Below, piece by piece: positions 1-8,288 of a stretch of 64,000 nt of DNA (position 1 is its first letter; the number at the start of each line of letters is the position of its first letter). A program made the translations under genes and the position numbers. Below the pieces are notes generated by a model. That model saw only the letters and a list, made by a program, of their open reading frames with translations, was not told the origin of the DNA and searched no databases. Origin of the DNA: Massiliimalia massiliensis (GTDB lineage: Bacteria; Bacillota; Clostridia; Oscillospirales; Ruminococcaceae); contig NZ_FUHT01000002.1 of NCBI RefSeq assembly GCF_900155615.1, forward strand, positions 558,001 to 622,000, given 5' to 3'.

Positions 1-106
1 CCTCAGGCGACAGGCTGTTAATATACTGCATCTGCTTCCTCAAAGCCGCTTCCTGCCGCTTCTTCGCCTGCAGTTTTTCAAAATCAGTGCGTGGTTGATC
101 AGCCAT
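1..106 (-). CDS. Unknown protein, N-terminal 35 codons only
   Basis: A minus-strand gene starts here with ATG at 106 and runs off the left edge of the window. A GGAAG-type SD lies just upstream of the ATG. The visible residues begin Met-Ala-Asp-Gln-Pro and are mostly charged or polar (Lys, Arg, Gln, Glu), as in an amphipathic helix or short coiled coil. It lies downstream of lysS but behind a terminator hairpin, so it probably has its own promoter or depends on readthrough. I do not recognise the family from so short a piece. Confidence 0.5.
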   Translation of the reverse strand, partial: MADQPRTDFEKLQAKKRQEAALRKQMQYINSLSPE

Positions 107-127
107 TTTACTTCTTCCTTTCTGATT

Positions 128-158
128 AAAAACGGACACCAGCATACTGTGGTGTCCG
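128..158 (-). terminator. Intrinsic terminator after lysS
   Basis: A 9 bp perfect stem (133-141 with 150-158, 8-base loop) is followed on the minus strand by five T residues (128-132). It sits just past the lysS stop codon and closes the greA-lysS unit. Confidence 0.85.
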
Positions 159-171
159 AATTACAGCCATG

Positions 172-1689
<1,518 letters not shown>

Positions 1690-1717
1690 TCAATTCTGCA
1701 CAACCGGTTCCGTAACT

Positions 1718-2203
1718 TTATTTGGAAATTTCCAGAATTTCATACTGGATCACGCCGGAAGGAACCTCCGCGTCAACTTTTTCCCCTACCTTATGTCCAA
1801 TGACTGCCTTTCCCACCGGAGACTCGTCGGAAATCTTTTTCTGAAGCGGCGACGCTTCTGTTGATCCTACAATTTTAAAGATATCCTCTTTTCCATTTTT
1901 CAGGCATTTCATCTTTACCGTACAGCCTACGGAGACAACATCTGTAGAAATGTCATCATCATTGACAACTACCACGTTTTTGAGCAAAGCCTCTACTTCG
2001 CTGATTCTGGCTTCTACCATAGCCTGTTCATTTTTCGCTTCATCGTATTCACTGTTTTCTGATAAATCGCCAAAGGACAATGCAACTTTTATCTTCTCTG
2101 AAACTTCTTTTCGTCTTACGATCTTAAGATGCTCCAGTTCCTCTTCCAGCTTTAAAAGCCCTTCCTGTGTCAAGGTAATTTGTTTCATTGCGGCCACAAT
2201 CAT
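1718..2203 (-). CDS. greA: Transcription elongation factor GreA
   Basis: Binds the RNA polymerase secondary channel and stimulates cleavage of backtracked transcripts. The N-terminal coiled coil ([17 protein letters not shown] onward) and the central [12 protein letters not shown] stretch are diagnostic, and the C-terminal FKBP-like domain has the usual [14 protein letters not shown] segment. The start is uncertain: the ATG at 2203 has an AGGGGG SD only 2 bases away, whereas the ATG at 2188 gives the more typical N-terminus [10 protein letters not shown] but leaves the SD about 17 bases off. First gene of a greA-lysS operon. Confidence 0.97.
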   Translation of the reverse strand: MIVAAMKQITLTQEGLLKLEEELEHLKIVRRKEVSEKIKVALSFGDLSENSEYDEAKNEQAMVEARISEVEALLKNVVVVNDDDISTDVVSVGCTVKMKCLKNGKEDIFKIVGSTEASPLQKKISDESPVGKAVIGHKVGEKVDAEVPSGVIQYEILEISK

Positions 2204-2277
2204 ATCCCCCTGTTTATTTCATTTGTCTATTTTTCTTTTCATAAATAGGTATAGTAAGACTAGTCTACAATATTTTA

Positions 2278-2306
2278 ATTATACTAAAATCAAAACTTTG
2301 TGTCAA
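2278..2306 (-). promoter_or_regulatory. Consensus sigma-A promoter of greA-lysS
   Basis: On the minus strand the -35 is TTGACA (2301-2306) and the -10 is TATAAT (2278-2283), with a 17 bp spacer. This is a perfect consensus. A 10 bp palindrome AGACTAGTCT lies just downstream, in the expected 5' UTR near 2258. Confidence 0.9.
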
Positions 2307-2410
2307 GTAAAAAATATGCAGCACAATTTTATACGATGTTACTATCTTATCCAAAAAATCGTTTTGATTCCACTCTAAATTTATAAATAATGTTTCAATA
2401 AAATGTGAAC

Positions 2411-2462
2411 GCTGCTGTACAGCAGCCAAACAAAAGAACAGGATCCTGTCCTATTCTTTTTC
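2411..2462. repeat. Palindrome plus second terminator-like hairpin
   Basis: Between the greA promoter and the rplQ terminator there is a perfect 16 bp palindrome (GCTGCTGTACAGCAGC, 2411-2426) and then a hairpin with AAAAGAA and TTCTTTT arms (2432-2460) flanked by T-rich sequence on both strands. The second looks like a bidirectional terminator behind the main one. The rest of 2307-2503 shows nothing I can name. Confidence 0.45.
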
Positions 2463-2503
2463 ACTTGTGATTGTTTCTAAAAGGCCCGGATATTTACCTT
2501 AAG

Positions 2504-2550
2504 AAGAAACCCGCCAATACCCTTCATCAGGGTATTAGCGGGAGGTTTCT
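2504..2550 (-). terminator. Native terminator of the ribosomal operon, now cut off from rplQ
   Basis: A 13 bp GC-rich stem (2510-2522 with 2530-2542, one wobble) is followed on the minus strand by TTTCTTCTT. It stands about 21 bp beyond the left copy of the rplQ 3' end (2563-2581). The same spacing and stem start (AGAAACCCGCCA) recur in the element-borne terminator at 11053-11093. I infer that this is the original rplQ terminator, displaced when the element inserted. Confidence 0.8.
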
Positions 2551-2562
2551 ATTATGAATTAA

Positions 2563-2581
2563 TTATACCAATTCAATGATA
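2563..2581. repeat. Left attachment site copy (attL)
   Basis: The 19 bp sequence ttataccaattcaatgata is identical to 11112-11130, where it encodes the last codons and stop of rplQ. The left copy codes for nothing. Short CAGCC-type repeats (2595-2600, 2618-2629, 2645-2652) follow inside the element and could bind integrase or excisionase. Confidence 0.88.
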
Positions 2582-2674
2582 TTTGCTTATTTTAGGCTGA
2601 TTTCAGTGTTTTTTATGGCTTTTCAGCCCATTTTCTCACTATATTTCAGCCTTTATTTATATTTTTTAGATTTT

Positions 2675-2696
2675 TTAGAATCAAAATAGAATCACG
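2675..2696. repeat. 22 bp terminal repeat, left copy (arm-type integrase site?)
   Basis: Identical over 22 bp to 11022-11043, in the same orientation. Each copy contains TAGAATCA twice, 11 bp apart. The left copy overlaps the integrase stop codon. Position about 100 bp inside each att site fits arm-type binding sites of tyrosine integrases; that role is inferred. Confidence 0.7.
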
Positions 2697-3753
2697 GCAC
2701 ACGGTGCAAATCTTCCAAGCAAGCGATCAGTTCACTTTCCTTTGTTGGGTACAAATGGCCGTAGATGTTCAAGGTTGTTTCTATATTCTCATGTCCCAGC
2801 CGTTGGGCGATCATCAACGGATTGACACCCTTTTCTATTAACAGGCTTGCGTGGCTGTGCCGAAGATCATGCAGGCGTATTTCCTTTACTCCTGCTTTAT
2901 TGGCATAGCGTTTTAGCATATGATTGAATGCGTATTTTGTTACCGGGAATATGCGGTCATTGTCGGAGATGTTATACAGCTTTCCAATATAGTCCTTTAT
3001 CTCGTCCCTTAAAAATTGGGGTATTGCGATCACACGATTACTTTTGGCTGTTTTGGGCGGTGTTATGACATCTAGGCCGTTGATCCTCTGGTATGTCTTG
3101 CTGATAGAGATTGTACAGGCTTCCAGATCAACGTCAGAGGGTGTTAATGCTAATAATTCGCCTATCCGCATTCCAGTATAATATAAGATTTCAAAAGCCG
3201 TATGCGCCTGTATATTATGGCTGACAGCCTTTGAAAAAGCTTTGTATTCTTCCAACGTCCAGAACTGCATGGATTCAGCCCGTTGTTTTCCAATGCTACC
3301 CGCCTTTTTACAAGGGTTTTCAGCCAAGGAATAGTATTTGACTGCATAGTTAAAAACACTCGATAGCTGGACGTGCAGGCCCCGCAAATAGGTTTGTGAA
3401 TATCCCTTTGCAATCATTTCATTTTGCCATCGGCGCACGTCTGAGGGGGTAATGACATTCAACGGCATATTTCCGAAAAAGGGGATCAGGCTGTTTTCAA
3501 TCGTAAACCGTTTATTCTCATAGGTAGACAGCTTTAAGCGGTGCTGCATATCCTCAAGATAGATTACACTGAATGCCTGAAAGGTCATATCCACACTACC
3601 AGAATGCGCATTGACAAAATCCCGTTCGAATGCTACAGCTTCTCTTTTGGTAGCAAATCCCCGCTTTAATTTCTTCTTACGGGTGCCGGCCCAATCCTTG
3701 TAATAGAATTGTGCATACCATGTCCCCCGCTGTTCGTCTTTGTATGCTGGCAA
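2692..3753 (-). CDS. int: Tyrosine integrase of the satellite
   Basis: Site-specific recombinase that joins the element's att site to the rplQ 3' end. The N-terminal part is an AP2-like DNA-binding arm domain (residues about 1-50, GTWYAQFYY), then a SAM-like core-binding domain, then the catalytic domain with the R (TGMRIGEL), K (TAKSN), HxxR (HDLRHSH), H (LGHENIETT) and Y (NIYGHL) residues all present. I chose the TTG at 3753 because GAAAAGAGGTG lies just upstream and the protein then begins PAYKDEQRGTWY like its relatives; the GTG at 3792 has no good SD. It is transcribed outward toward attL. Confidence 0.93.
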   Translation of the reverse strand: MPAYKDEQRGTWYAQFYYKDWAGTRKKKLKRGFATKREAVAFERDFVNAHSGSVDMTFQAFSVIYLEDMQHRLKLSTYENKRFTIENSLIPFFGNMPLNVITPSDVRRWQNEMIAKGYSQTYLRGLHVQLSSVFNYAVKYYSLAENPCKKAGSIGKQRAESMQFWTLEEYKAFSKAVSHNIQAHTAFEILYYTGMRIGELLALTPSDVDLEACTISISKTYQRINGLDVITPPKTAKSNRVIAIPQFLRDEIKDYIGKLYNISDNDRIFPVTKYAFNHMLKRYANKAGVKEIRLHDLRHSHASLLIEKGVNPLMIAQRLGHENIETTLNIYGHLYPTKESELIACLEDLHRVP

Positions 3754-3787
3754 TGTGTTCACCTCTTTTCGTTGATTCCATATCATA

Positions 3788-4042
3788 CCCACTTGTGGGG
3801 ATGCCCTAACGAATCGTTATAGCATATGCCAACTTGTTGGCACGCTGAACGGATCGGGCACCCATGCCTAGGCAAAACGCCCACCCATGACGGTATGAAA
3901 TGTGCCGTTACCCTAAATCAGGGTACCACCCCATCACCCGATACGGTAAAACGCCGATCACCTTTAAGGGTGTAACGAATCGTGACCCCCTTTGGCTAAC
4001 GTCGCAAAACGCGACTCAAGGGGTAATGTGATTTCAAATCAC
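3788..4042. repeat. Field of eight short inverted repeats
   Basis: The 290 bp between int and the repressor gene holds no ORF but a dense run of palindromes: 3788-3799 (CCCAC/GTGGG), 3807-3819 (TAACGA/TCGTTA), 3827-3842 (TGCCAAC/GTTGGCA), 3865-3874 (TGCCTAGGCA), 3909-3925 (TACCCT/AGGGTA), 3959-3972 (CACC/GGTG), 3985-4024 (ACCCC..GGGGT enclosing GTCGC/GCGAC at 4001-4015) and 4028-4042 (GTGATTT/AAATCAC). TAACGAATCGT also occurs twice directly (3807 and 3973). Possible roles are a replication origin, a packaging site or a structured untranslated RNA. Confidence 0.75.
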
Positions 4043-4044
4043 AG

Positions 4045-4467
4045 CTATTCTTTGCCGGGATCGCCGTTCTGTTTCCGTTGTTTCAACGTCCGATCCGCTA
4101 CCATCTGCGAATATTCCACAATATCCTGTTTGCCTTTTTTATCAGCTATGCAGTAATTAGCTTCTATCAAATCCATGTTAGCCTGATCTTCTTCCGAATG
4201 ATTTATGATCCAGTTTTTCGTAACCCCATTTTCGAGCAATCTTTTGTTCATTTCTGAAAATGATGTTGCTGGACTGTCATAAAGAAGATCGGAAACTTTT
4301 ACCTCAAGTGCGCCTGCTATATCACGAATAACGTCAACCGGCGGTTGTATTATATCTAATTCATATTTTTGAACCGATGAAAAGGTTTTATTTATTTTCT
4401 TTGAAAGTTCCTTTTGAGTTATACCTTTTGCTTTTCTAGCCGCTTTTATATTACTTCCTATGGACAT
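4045..4467 (-). CDS. Xre-family repressor of the satellite
   Basis: 140 aa with an N-terminal helix-turn-helix of the HTH_3/Xre type (residues about 5-60, GITQKELSKKINKTFSSVQKYE), followed by a short charged C-terminal part with no protease-like domain. ATG 4467 has a GGTGG SD. It is divergent from the regulator at 4612, and the shared intergenic region carries both promoters and repeated CTCATT half-sites. It most likely keeps the element silent by blocking the rightward promoter. Lacking a LexA-like peptidase domain, it would not be expected to respond to SOS by self-cleavage; a helper-phage antirepressor is the alternative trigger (inference). Confidence 0.85.
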   Translation of the reverse strand: MSIGSNIKAARKAKGITQKELSKKINKTFSSVQKYELDIIQPPVDVIRDIAGALEVKVSDLLYDSPATSFSEMNKRLLENGVTKNWIINHSEEDQANMDLIEANYCIADKKGKQDIVEYSQMVADRTLKQRKQNGDPGKE

Positions 4468-4488
4468 ATATTCACCACCTTTTTTATC

Positions 4489-4517
4489 ATATTACCTCAA
4501 CGCTCATTAAAAATCAA
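4489..4517 (-). promoter_or_regulatory. Repressor promoter (leftward)
   Basis: Minus-strand -35 TTGATT (4512-4517) and -10 TAATAT (4489-4494) with a 17 bp spacer. A GCTCATT half-site (4502-4508) lies inside the spacer, so the repressor may control its own gene. Confidence 0.7.
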
Positions 4518-4594
4518 TATTTTTTTAAAATTAGTATTGACATATTCATTATAAATGAGTATAATCTAAACATAGGCTGATTTTAAATGAGCAT
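4502..4594. promoter_or_regulatory. Operator region of the genetic switch
   Basis: CTCATT/AATGAG half-sites recur at 4503-4508, 4546-4560 (TTCATT-ATA-AATGAG dyad inside the rightward promoter spacer) and 4588-4593. The outer pair forms a larger inverted repeat (GCTCATTAAAA against TTTTAAATGAGC). The arrangement matches a multi-operator lysogeny switch. Confidence 0.6.
4537..4565 (+). promoter_or_regulatory. Rightward promoter of the satellite
   Basis: -35 TTGACA (4537-4542), -10 TATAAT (4560-4565), spacer 17 bp: a perfect consensus that should be strong unless repressed. It reads into the regulator, DNA-binding protein and primase genes. Confidence 0.88.
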
Positions 4595-4611
4595 CAAAGG
4601 AGGTTGAAACA

Positions 4612-4812
4612 GTGAAAATCAGTAAAGATAAAATTGATTTAATCATGGCAAGCAAAGGCTTGTCGGCCAAAGAAGTGTCGGAGCGTTCCGGAATTTCAAG
4701 GCAAAATTTTAGTACCCTGCGATTAAGGGGGACATGCACTGCACCGACAGCGTTCAAGATTGCCAAAGGGTTAGACGTTGACCCAAGCGAATTTATTGTA
4801 TCGGAGGGCTAA
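4612..4812 (+). CDS. Small Xre-like regulator
   Basis: 66 aa, almost entirely one helix-turn-helix (LSAKEVSERSGISRQNFSTL, residues about 18-40, then a Cro-like tail). It starts with GTG at 4612, eight bases after AAAGGAGG. As the first gene of the rightward operon, opposite the repressor, it occupies the position of a Cro-type antirepressor or an activator of excision and replication. It is followed after 2 bp by the next gene. Confidence 0.8.
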   Translation: MKISKDKIDLIMASKGLSAKEVSERSGISRQNFSTLRLRGTCTAPTAFKIAKGLDVDPSEFIVSEG

Positions 4813-4814
4813 CC

Positions 4815-5006
4815 ATGAAATACTACCTAACAGCCCCGGAGGTTGCGGAGATTCTAGGCGTATCTAACGGCAAGGCTTATGATGTGATCCGCAATCTGAA
4901 CAAAGAACTGGAGCAGGGCGGATATATTACCGTATCCGGCAAAGTTCCAACAAAGTATTTTAATCAGAAGTTTTGGGGCGGAATTGATGAGGGGGCGAGA
5001 GATTGA
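4815..5006 (+). CDS. Excisionase-like DNA-binding protein
   Basis: 63 aa with a winged-helix/MerR-like opening (YLTAPEVAEILGVSNGKAYDVIRNLN) typical of excisionases and small DNA-binding proteins of integrative elements. It begins 2 bp after the preceding stop, and its TGA overlaps the TTG start of the primase, so the three genes are translationally coupled. Either excision (Xis) or control of replication is plausible; sequence alone does not decide. Confidence 0.75.
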   Translation: MKYYLTAPEVAEILGVSNGKAYDVIRNLNKELEQGGYITVSGKVPTKYFNQKFWGGIDEGARD

Positions 5007-6904
5007 CAACACAAGAAGTATTACAGTACTTCCAAAAAGTGAAACAAACAGGAAGCAATCAATATTCCGCATTGTGTCCGGCGCATGACGATCATACGGC
5101 AAGCTTGTGTATTGGAATGGGTGAAGATGGCAGAACCCTTATTACATGTCAACGTGGATGCAATTTAGATGATATTTTATCAGCAGTGGGATTGAAAAGA
5201 CGAGATTTATTTGCAACGCCTTTAGAGCCAAAACAGAATAAACCATGGAAATATATCTGTTCCTATTACTACCCCGATAAAAATGGAAGACCACGCAACA
5301 GAAAAGACAGATACCTAAAACCGGACGGAAAGAAAACATTTGTATGGAAACATTACGACGGGAAACAATGGGTAAAGCATAAAACAAACGATGATCCCGG
5401 ACTGTATAACGCCGATTGTATTCCTAACAACGATTTGATCTATATTGTCGAGGGAGAAAAGGACGTTGAAACGCTCAAGGCCTGCGGCAGGGCGGCGGTG
5501 TGCAGTCCACATGGAGCAAAGCAAAACGGCGAGGGATGGAAAAGCGAATATACAAAAGCCCTCTCCGGTAAAGACGTTATTGTGATACAGGACAACGACG
5601 AAACCGGAAAAGCATTTTCATCTATCATCTGCAACGCTTTGACCGGACAAGCCGCAAGCGTGAAGCTGGTTGACCTTTGCAAGCTATACCCTGATTTAAA
5701 GGAGCATGGAGATATCACTGATCTTTACGAACTCAACGAAAAAAATGAATCCATCATTCAGGCGGTTGAAACCATGGCGGCAGGATTGCCGGAGTATCAG
5801 AAGCAGGAACCGCCGGCGGACGTTTTTGGCCGGGCTGAATATGCGGTTGACGATAACCGATTAAAGCTGTCTATTATATCGGCGGCCGATCTGCAAGGTA
5901 AAGAATTGCCACCAGTTCGGTTTGTTGTGGATGGGATATTGCCGCAGGGATTAGCCTTGTTAGCTTCACCGCCCAAATACGGAAAAAGCTGGCTTGTGCT
6001 TGATCTCTGTTTATCTGTTGCAGGAGGAAACCGTTTCTTAAATCATGATACCGTACAGGGAAGCGGGTTATATTTAGCATTAGAGGACAGCGAAAGAAGA
6101 TTAAAAGACCGCATGAATAAAATTTTAGCCGGGCAAAAAGCACCGGATGGTTTCTATTATGCAACGTCTGCGCTAACGCTGGGAAATGGACTGATTGAGC
6201 AATTAACAGATTACATGTCAGAACACCCGGATACAAAGCTGATTGTCATTGATACACTACAGCGTGTGCGCTCTGTAGGAAACGGAAAAGACGTTTATGG
6301 AAAAGATTATCAGGATATGGGCATACTGAAAAAATTTGCAGATGATAACGGAATATGTCTTTTATTGGTTCATCACCTTAGAAAAGCCACAGATGACAGC
6401 GACCCGTTCAACCGTATTTCCGGCACCAACGGCATTATGGGCGCGGCTGATACTGCGATGGTGCTGGCAAAGGCAAAACGGCAGGATGCGAATACCACAC
6501 TATCAGTTACAGGCAGAGACGTTGACAGTAGTGAAACGGTTATCTTCTTTGACAAAAATACATATCGCTGGCAGGTTATGGGAGATGCGGACTGGATAGA
6601 AGAACAGCGCAAACTATTTGAATACCGTAATAGTCCGATTGTTCAGACGGTAAAAGAGTTGTTAAAGGAATCCCCGCTAGGCTGGCGAGGAACTGCACGA
6701 GAATTATTTCAATCCTGCATTGACATTGCGGGAGCATATCCAGCAGACAATGAAACGGCATTGAGTAAAAAAATGAAACAGCTATCAAGGGAACTGTTTG
6801 AAAATGATGGGATTGTGTATGAGCCGCCAGCCAGCAAAAGCAATAATAAGCGGCTACATTCATTAAGATTTAAAGGCAGACAACCAACAATACTAGATAA
6901 TTAG
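5003..6904 (+). CDS. Primase-helicase replication protein
   Basis: 633 aa fusion that should prime and unwind at the element's origin. Residues 20-60 hold a CHC2-type zinc finger (Cys25, His28, Cys49, Cys53). A TOPRIM fold follows (IVEGEKD near 148-154, DND near 195). From about 300 there is a RepA/DnaB-like RecA ATPase with Walker A (SPPKYGKSW, about 321-330) and Walker B (LIVIDTL, about 412). The start is TTG at 5003, overlapping the previous stop in a TTGA junction. This compares with the pri/rep genes of phage satellites; it could also act as an origin-binding protein. Repeats directly after its stop are the likely target. Confidence 0.88.
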   Translation: MTTQEVLQYFQKVKQTGSNQYSALCPAHDDHTASLCIGMGEDGRTLITCQRGCNLDDILSAVGLKRRDLFATPLEPKQNKPWKYICSYYYPDKNGRPRNRKDRYLKPDGKKTFVWKHYDGKQWVKHKTNDDPGLYNADCIPNNDLIYIVEGEKDVETLKACGRAAVCSPHGAKQNGEGWKSEYTKALSGKDVIVIQDNDETGKAFSSIICNALTGQAASVKLVDLCKLYPDLKEHGDITDLYELNEKNESIIQAVETMAAGLPEYQKQEPPADVFGRAEYAVDDNRLKLSIISAADLQGKELPPVRFVVDGILPQGLALLASPPKYGKSWLVLDLCLSVAGGNRFLNHDTVQGSGLYLALEDSERRLKDRMNKILAGQKAPDGFYYATSALTLGNGLIEQLTDYMSEHPDTKLIVIDTLQRVRSVGNGKDVYGKDYQDMGILKKFADDNGICLLLVHHLRKATDDSDPFNRISGTNGIMGAADTAMVLAKAKRQDANTTLSVTGRDVDSSETVIFFDKNTYRWQVMGDADWIEEQRKLFEYRNSPIVQTVKELLKESPLGWRGTARELFQSCIDIAGAYPADNETALSKKMKQLSRELFENDGIVYEPPASKSNNKRLHSLRFKGRQPTILDN

Positions 6905-6960
6905 TTACCATTAGTTCCCTATTACCAAAATGTACCTTAGCTACCATTAGCGTACCTTAG
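6905..6960. repeat. Iteron set 1 (TACCWTTAG)
   Basis: Four copies of TACC(A/T)TTAG, at 6906-6914, 6933-6940, 6942-6950 and 6953-6960, begin at the base after the primase stop codon. An AT-rich stretch follows. Satellites such as SaPIs have iterons beside the rep gene; by analogy this may be half of the replication origin. Confidence 0.65.
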
Positions 6961-7037
6961 CGACTATATAATATGGGAGCTAGTGGGCGCAAAGGTACTC
7001 TAATTTTACCCTGTGGATTTTGAAAGGAGAATGAAAG

Positions 7038-7220
7038 ATGAAAATAATTGAAATCAACGGTAAAGAGTACATAGAAGAACGTTTCCCAAGTGTAGCTGAA
7101 GTTATGGGGCTTGCACCGAAAGGCAGTACGCTGCCGCAACTGTTTCCGATTGTTGGGTATGCGGAATCCCCTAGTGGAAAATTAGTTCCAATGCTGGGAA
7201 TCAAAATGAGGGAGGAGTAA
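7038..7220 (+). CDS. Small phage-type protein, function unknown
   Basis: 60 aa, starting MKIIEINGKEYIEERFPS, with an AAAGGAG SD 9 bases upstream. Two beta-rich stretches and no membrane segment are visible. Its start region (7023-7041) is identical over 19 bases to that of the 39 aa ORF at 7617. Not recognised beyond being typical of small ORFs in clostridial phages. Confidence 0.6.
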   Translation: MKIIEINGKEYIEERFPSVAEVMGLAPKGSTLPQLFPIVGYAESPSGKLVPMLGIKMREE

Positions 7221-7222
7221 AG

Positions 7223-7379
7223 ATGAAAATATTATCCTACGATCAAACGGGCGAAGGATGAGTTAAAAGACAAAAAAGATATTAAGTATCACGCCACTGG
7301 TTTTGGAAAAGAAAAAACATGGTATATAGAACTGATAACTACATCAATTTTGCAAGATTCAGAGGGGATAAAAAGCTAA
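7223..7379 (+). pseudogene. Frameshifted small ORF
   Basis: ATG 7223 follows a good GGGAGGAG SD but reaches a stop after 12 codons. In the next frame an open run from about 7240 to the TAA at 7377-7379 encodes a plausible polypeptide (KRAKDELKDKKDIKYHATGF and on) with no start codon of its own. The join would need one frameshift near the GATCAAACGGG stretch. A sequencing error, a real lesion or recoding could each explain it. Confidence 0.4.
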
Positions 7380-7399
7380 CACCCCGTCAGACACACTGA

Positions 7400-7570
7400 A
7401 ATGATCAAGAGAAGCTATAAACACTGATTATTACTATATATTTTTCATTTGATCATGTGGTCAAGAGAACTAATTAAATGGACAAGTGGAGAATGTCATT
7501 TGACCATGTGATCAAGTAAGACAAACCGCATAACAACGGGCTTTGCGCCTTCATTTGATCATTTGTCTCT
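7400..7570. repeat. Iteron set 2: TTGATCA/TGATCAA palindromes
   Basis: Near-perfect palindromes TTGATCATGTGGTCAA (7449-7464) and TTGACCATGTGATCAA (7500-7515) are joined by half or diverged sites at 7400-7409, 7479-7485 and 7555-7567. The stretch 7380-7616 has no ORF. These are probably protein-binding sites for replication or regulation; together with set 1 they bracket a possible origin. Confidence 0.65.
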
Positions 7571-7616
7571 CTCTGACGGTAGAAAAATGAAAGTGAGCAG
7601 AAAAGGAGAATGAAAG

Positions 7617-7736
7617 ATGACAAAAACAGGGGAATCCAAATTTGCCAAAGGACTTTTAAAGAGGATGACACCTGAAAACCGAAAAAAACTTATCGCATAT
7701 CTTGAATTACTTGTAGAAAAGCAAGGTGCAAAATGA
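7617..7736 (+). CDS. 39-residue protein, unknown
   Basis: A short ORF encoding MTKTGESKFAKGLLKRMTPE and on to a Lys-rich amphipathic C-terminus. AAAAGGAG precedes it. Its stop overlaps an ATG (ATGA) at 7733 that opens a longer frame, but that frame probably starts at 7856. Basic and helical; function unknown. Confidence 0.5.
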   Translation: MTKTGESKFAKGLLKRMTPENRKKLIAYLELLVEKQGAK

Positions 7737-7754
7737 CTGTACATAAAAAAAACA

Positions 7755-7849
7755 GCTTCCTATGCTGCAACATAGAAAGCCAAATCAAGAGGATTGCACC
7801 CCTCAAAAACATCTTTATTATACCGGGTGCAGTCCTCCAAGTCAAGAGG
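7755..7849 (+). promoter_or_regulatory. Two hairpins, each followed by CCAARTCAAGAGG
   Basis: Hairpin A: 7755-7764 with 7771-7780, one mismatch, 6-base loop. Hairpin B: 7789-7801 with 7825-7837, 13 pairs including one wobble. Immediately after A comes CCAAATCAAGAGG (7780-7792), and after B comes CCAAGTCAAGAGG (7837-7849). The second copy supplies the SD of the gene at 7856. It looks like a duplicated, folded 5' UTR with a decoy and a true SD. Confidence 0.6.
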
Positions 7850-7855
7850 TGGATC

Positions 7856-8068
7856 ATGGCACTGTATAAAATCTGTCCCCATTGCGGGGCGTATTTAGAT
7901 CATGGGGAGCAATGGGATTGTAACCCATACGAAGAACGGCAAGCCGAAACGCTGGAATATCCAGCCGGAAATAAAAGAAAAAGAGAGGAAAAGGAACATG
8001 ATTACATTCGGAAAGAAAACATTGATGGAAGAATACGGGCTGACAGAAGAACAGGCGAAAGAAATTAA
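7856..8068 (+). CDS. Small Cys-rich protein
   Basis: 70 aa from ATG 7856, chosen because AGAGGTGG stands just before it; the frame is open back to 7733 but that part is occupied by RNA hairpins. The N-terminus has CPHCGAYLDHGEQWDC, a probable zinc knuckle seen in small clostridial phage proteins. The Arg/Lys/Glu-rich tail overlaps the next gene by 71 bp in another frame and may be poorly conserved. Confidence 0.55.
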   Translation: MALYKICPHCGAYLDHGEQWDCNPYEERQAETLEYPAGNKRKREEKEHDYIRKENIDGRIRADRRTGERN

Positions 8069-8288
8069 GGATTCGCACTTTGAAGAAATCAAAAAAATCT
8101 GTGTCAGGGAGAAACTGAATCAAAAGCACCAGAATTATAAAAACGCAATCATAAATGTCCTGCCATGTCTGGCTACTATGGAAAGCTTGCGGGCAGTGCT
8201 GACAGCGGCGCAGGACGCATTCAGAAGGGAGCAGGAAGCTATAAGCAGAGACCCCAGCGAGGACAAACAAAATGAAGATAAAAATTAG
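7998..8288 (+). CDS. Helical protein of the satellite, unknown
   Basis: 96 aa from ATG 7998, preceded by AGAGGAAAAGGAAC. The upstream extension of the frame to 7902 lacks an SD and overlaps the Cys-rich ORF, so I reject it. The protein is mostly alpha-helical and charged (EEYGLTEEQAKEIKDSHFEE), with no motif I can name. It overlaps the next gene by 17 bp. Confidence 0.65.
   Translation: MITFGKKTLMEEYGLTEEQAKEIKDSHFEEIKKICVREKLNQKHQNYKNAIINVLPCLATMESLRAVLTAAQDAFRREQEAISRDPSEDKQNEDKN

Noticed and set aside
3788-4042. CRISPR-like repeat array
   Set aside because: The units are different palindromes without a constant repeat or spacers of even length, and no cas gene is present.
7733-7855. N-terminal extension of the Cys-rich protein
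   Set aside because: This part folds into two hairpins and duplicates an SD-like sequence, better read as a 5' UTR.
7902-7997. N-terminal extension of the 96 aa protein at 7998
   Set aside because: No SD at 7902 and it would overlap the Cys-rich ORF; ATG 7998 has a good SD.
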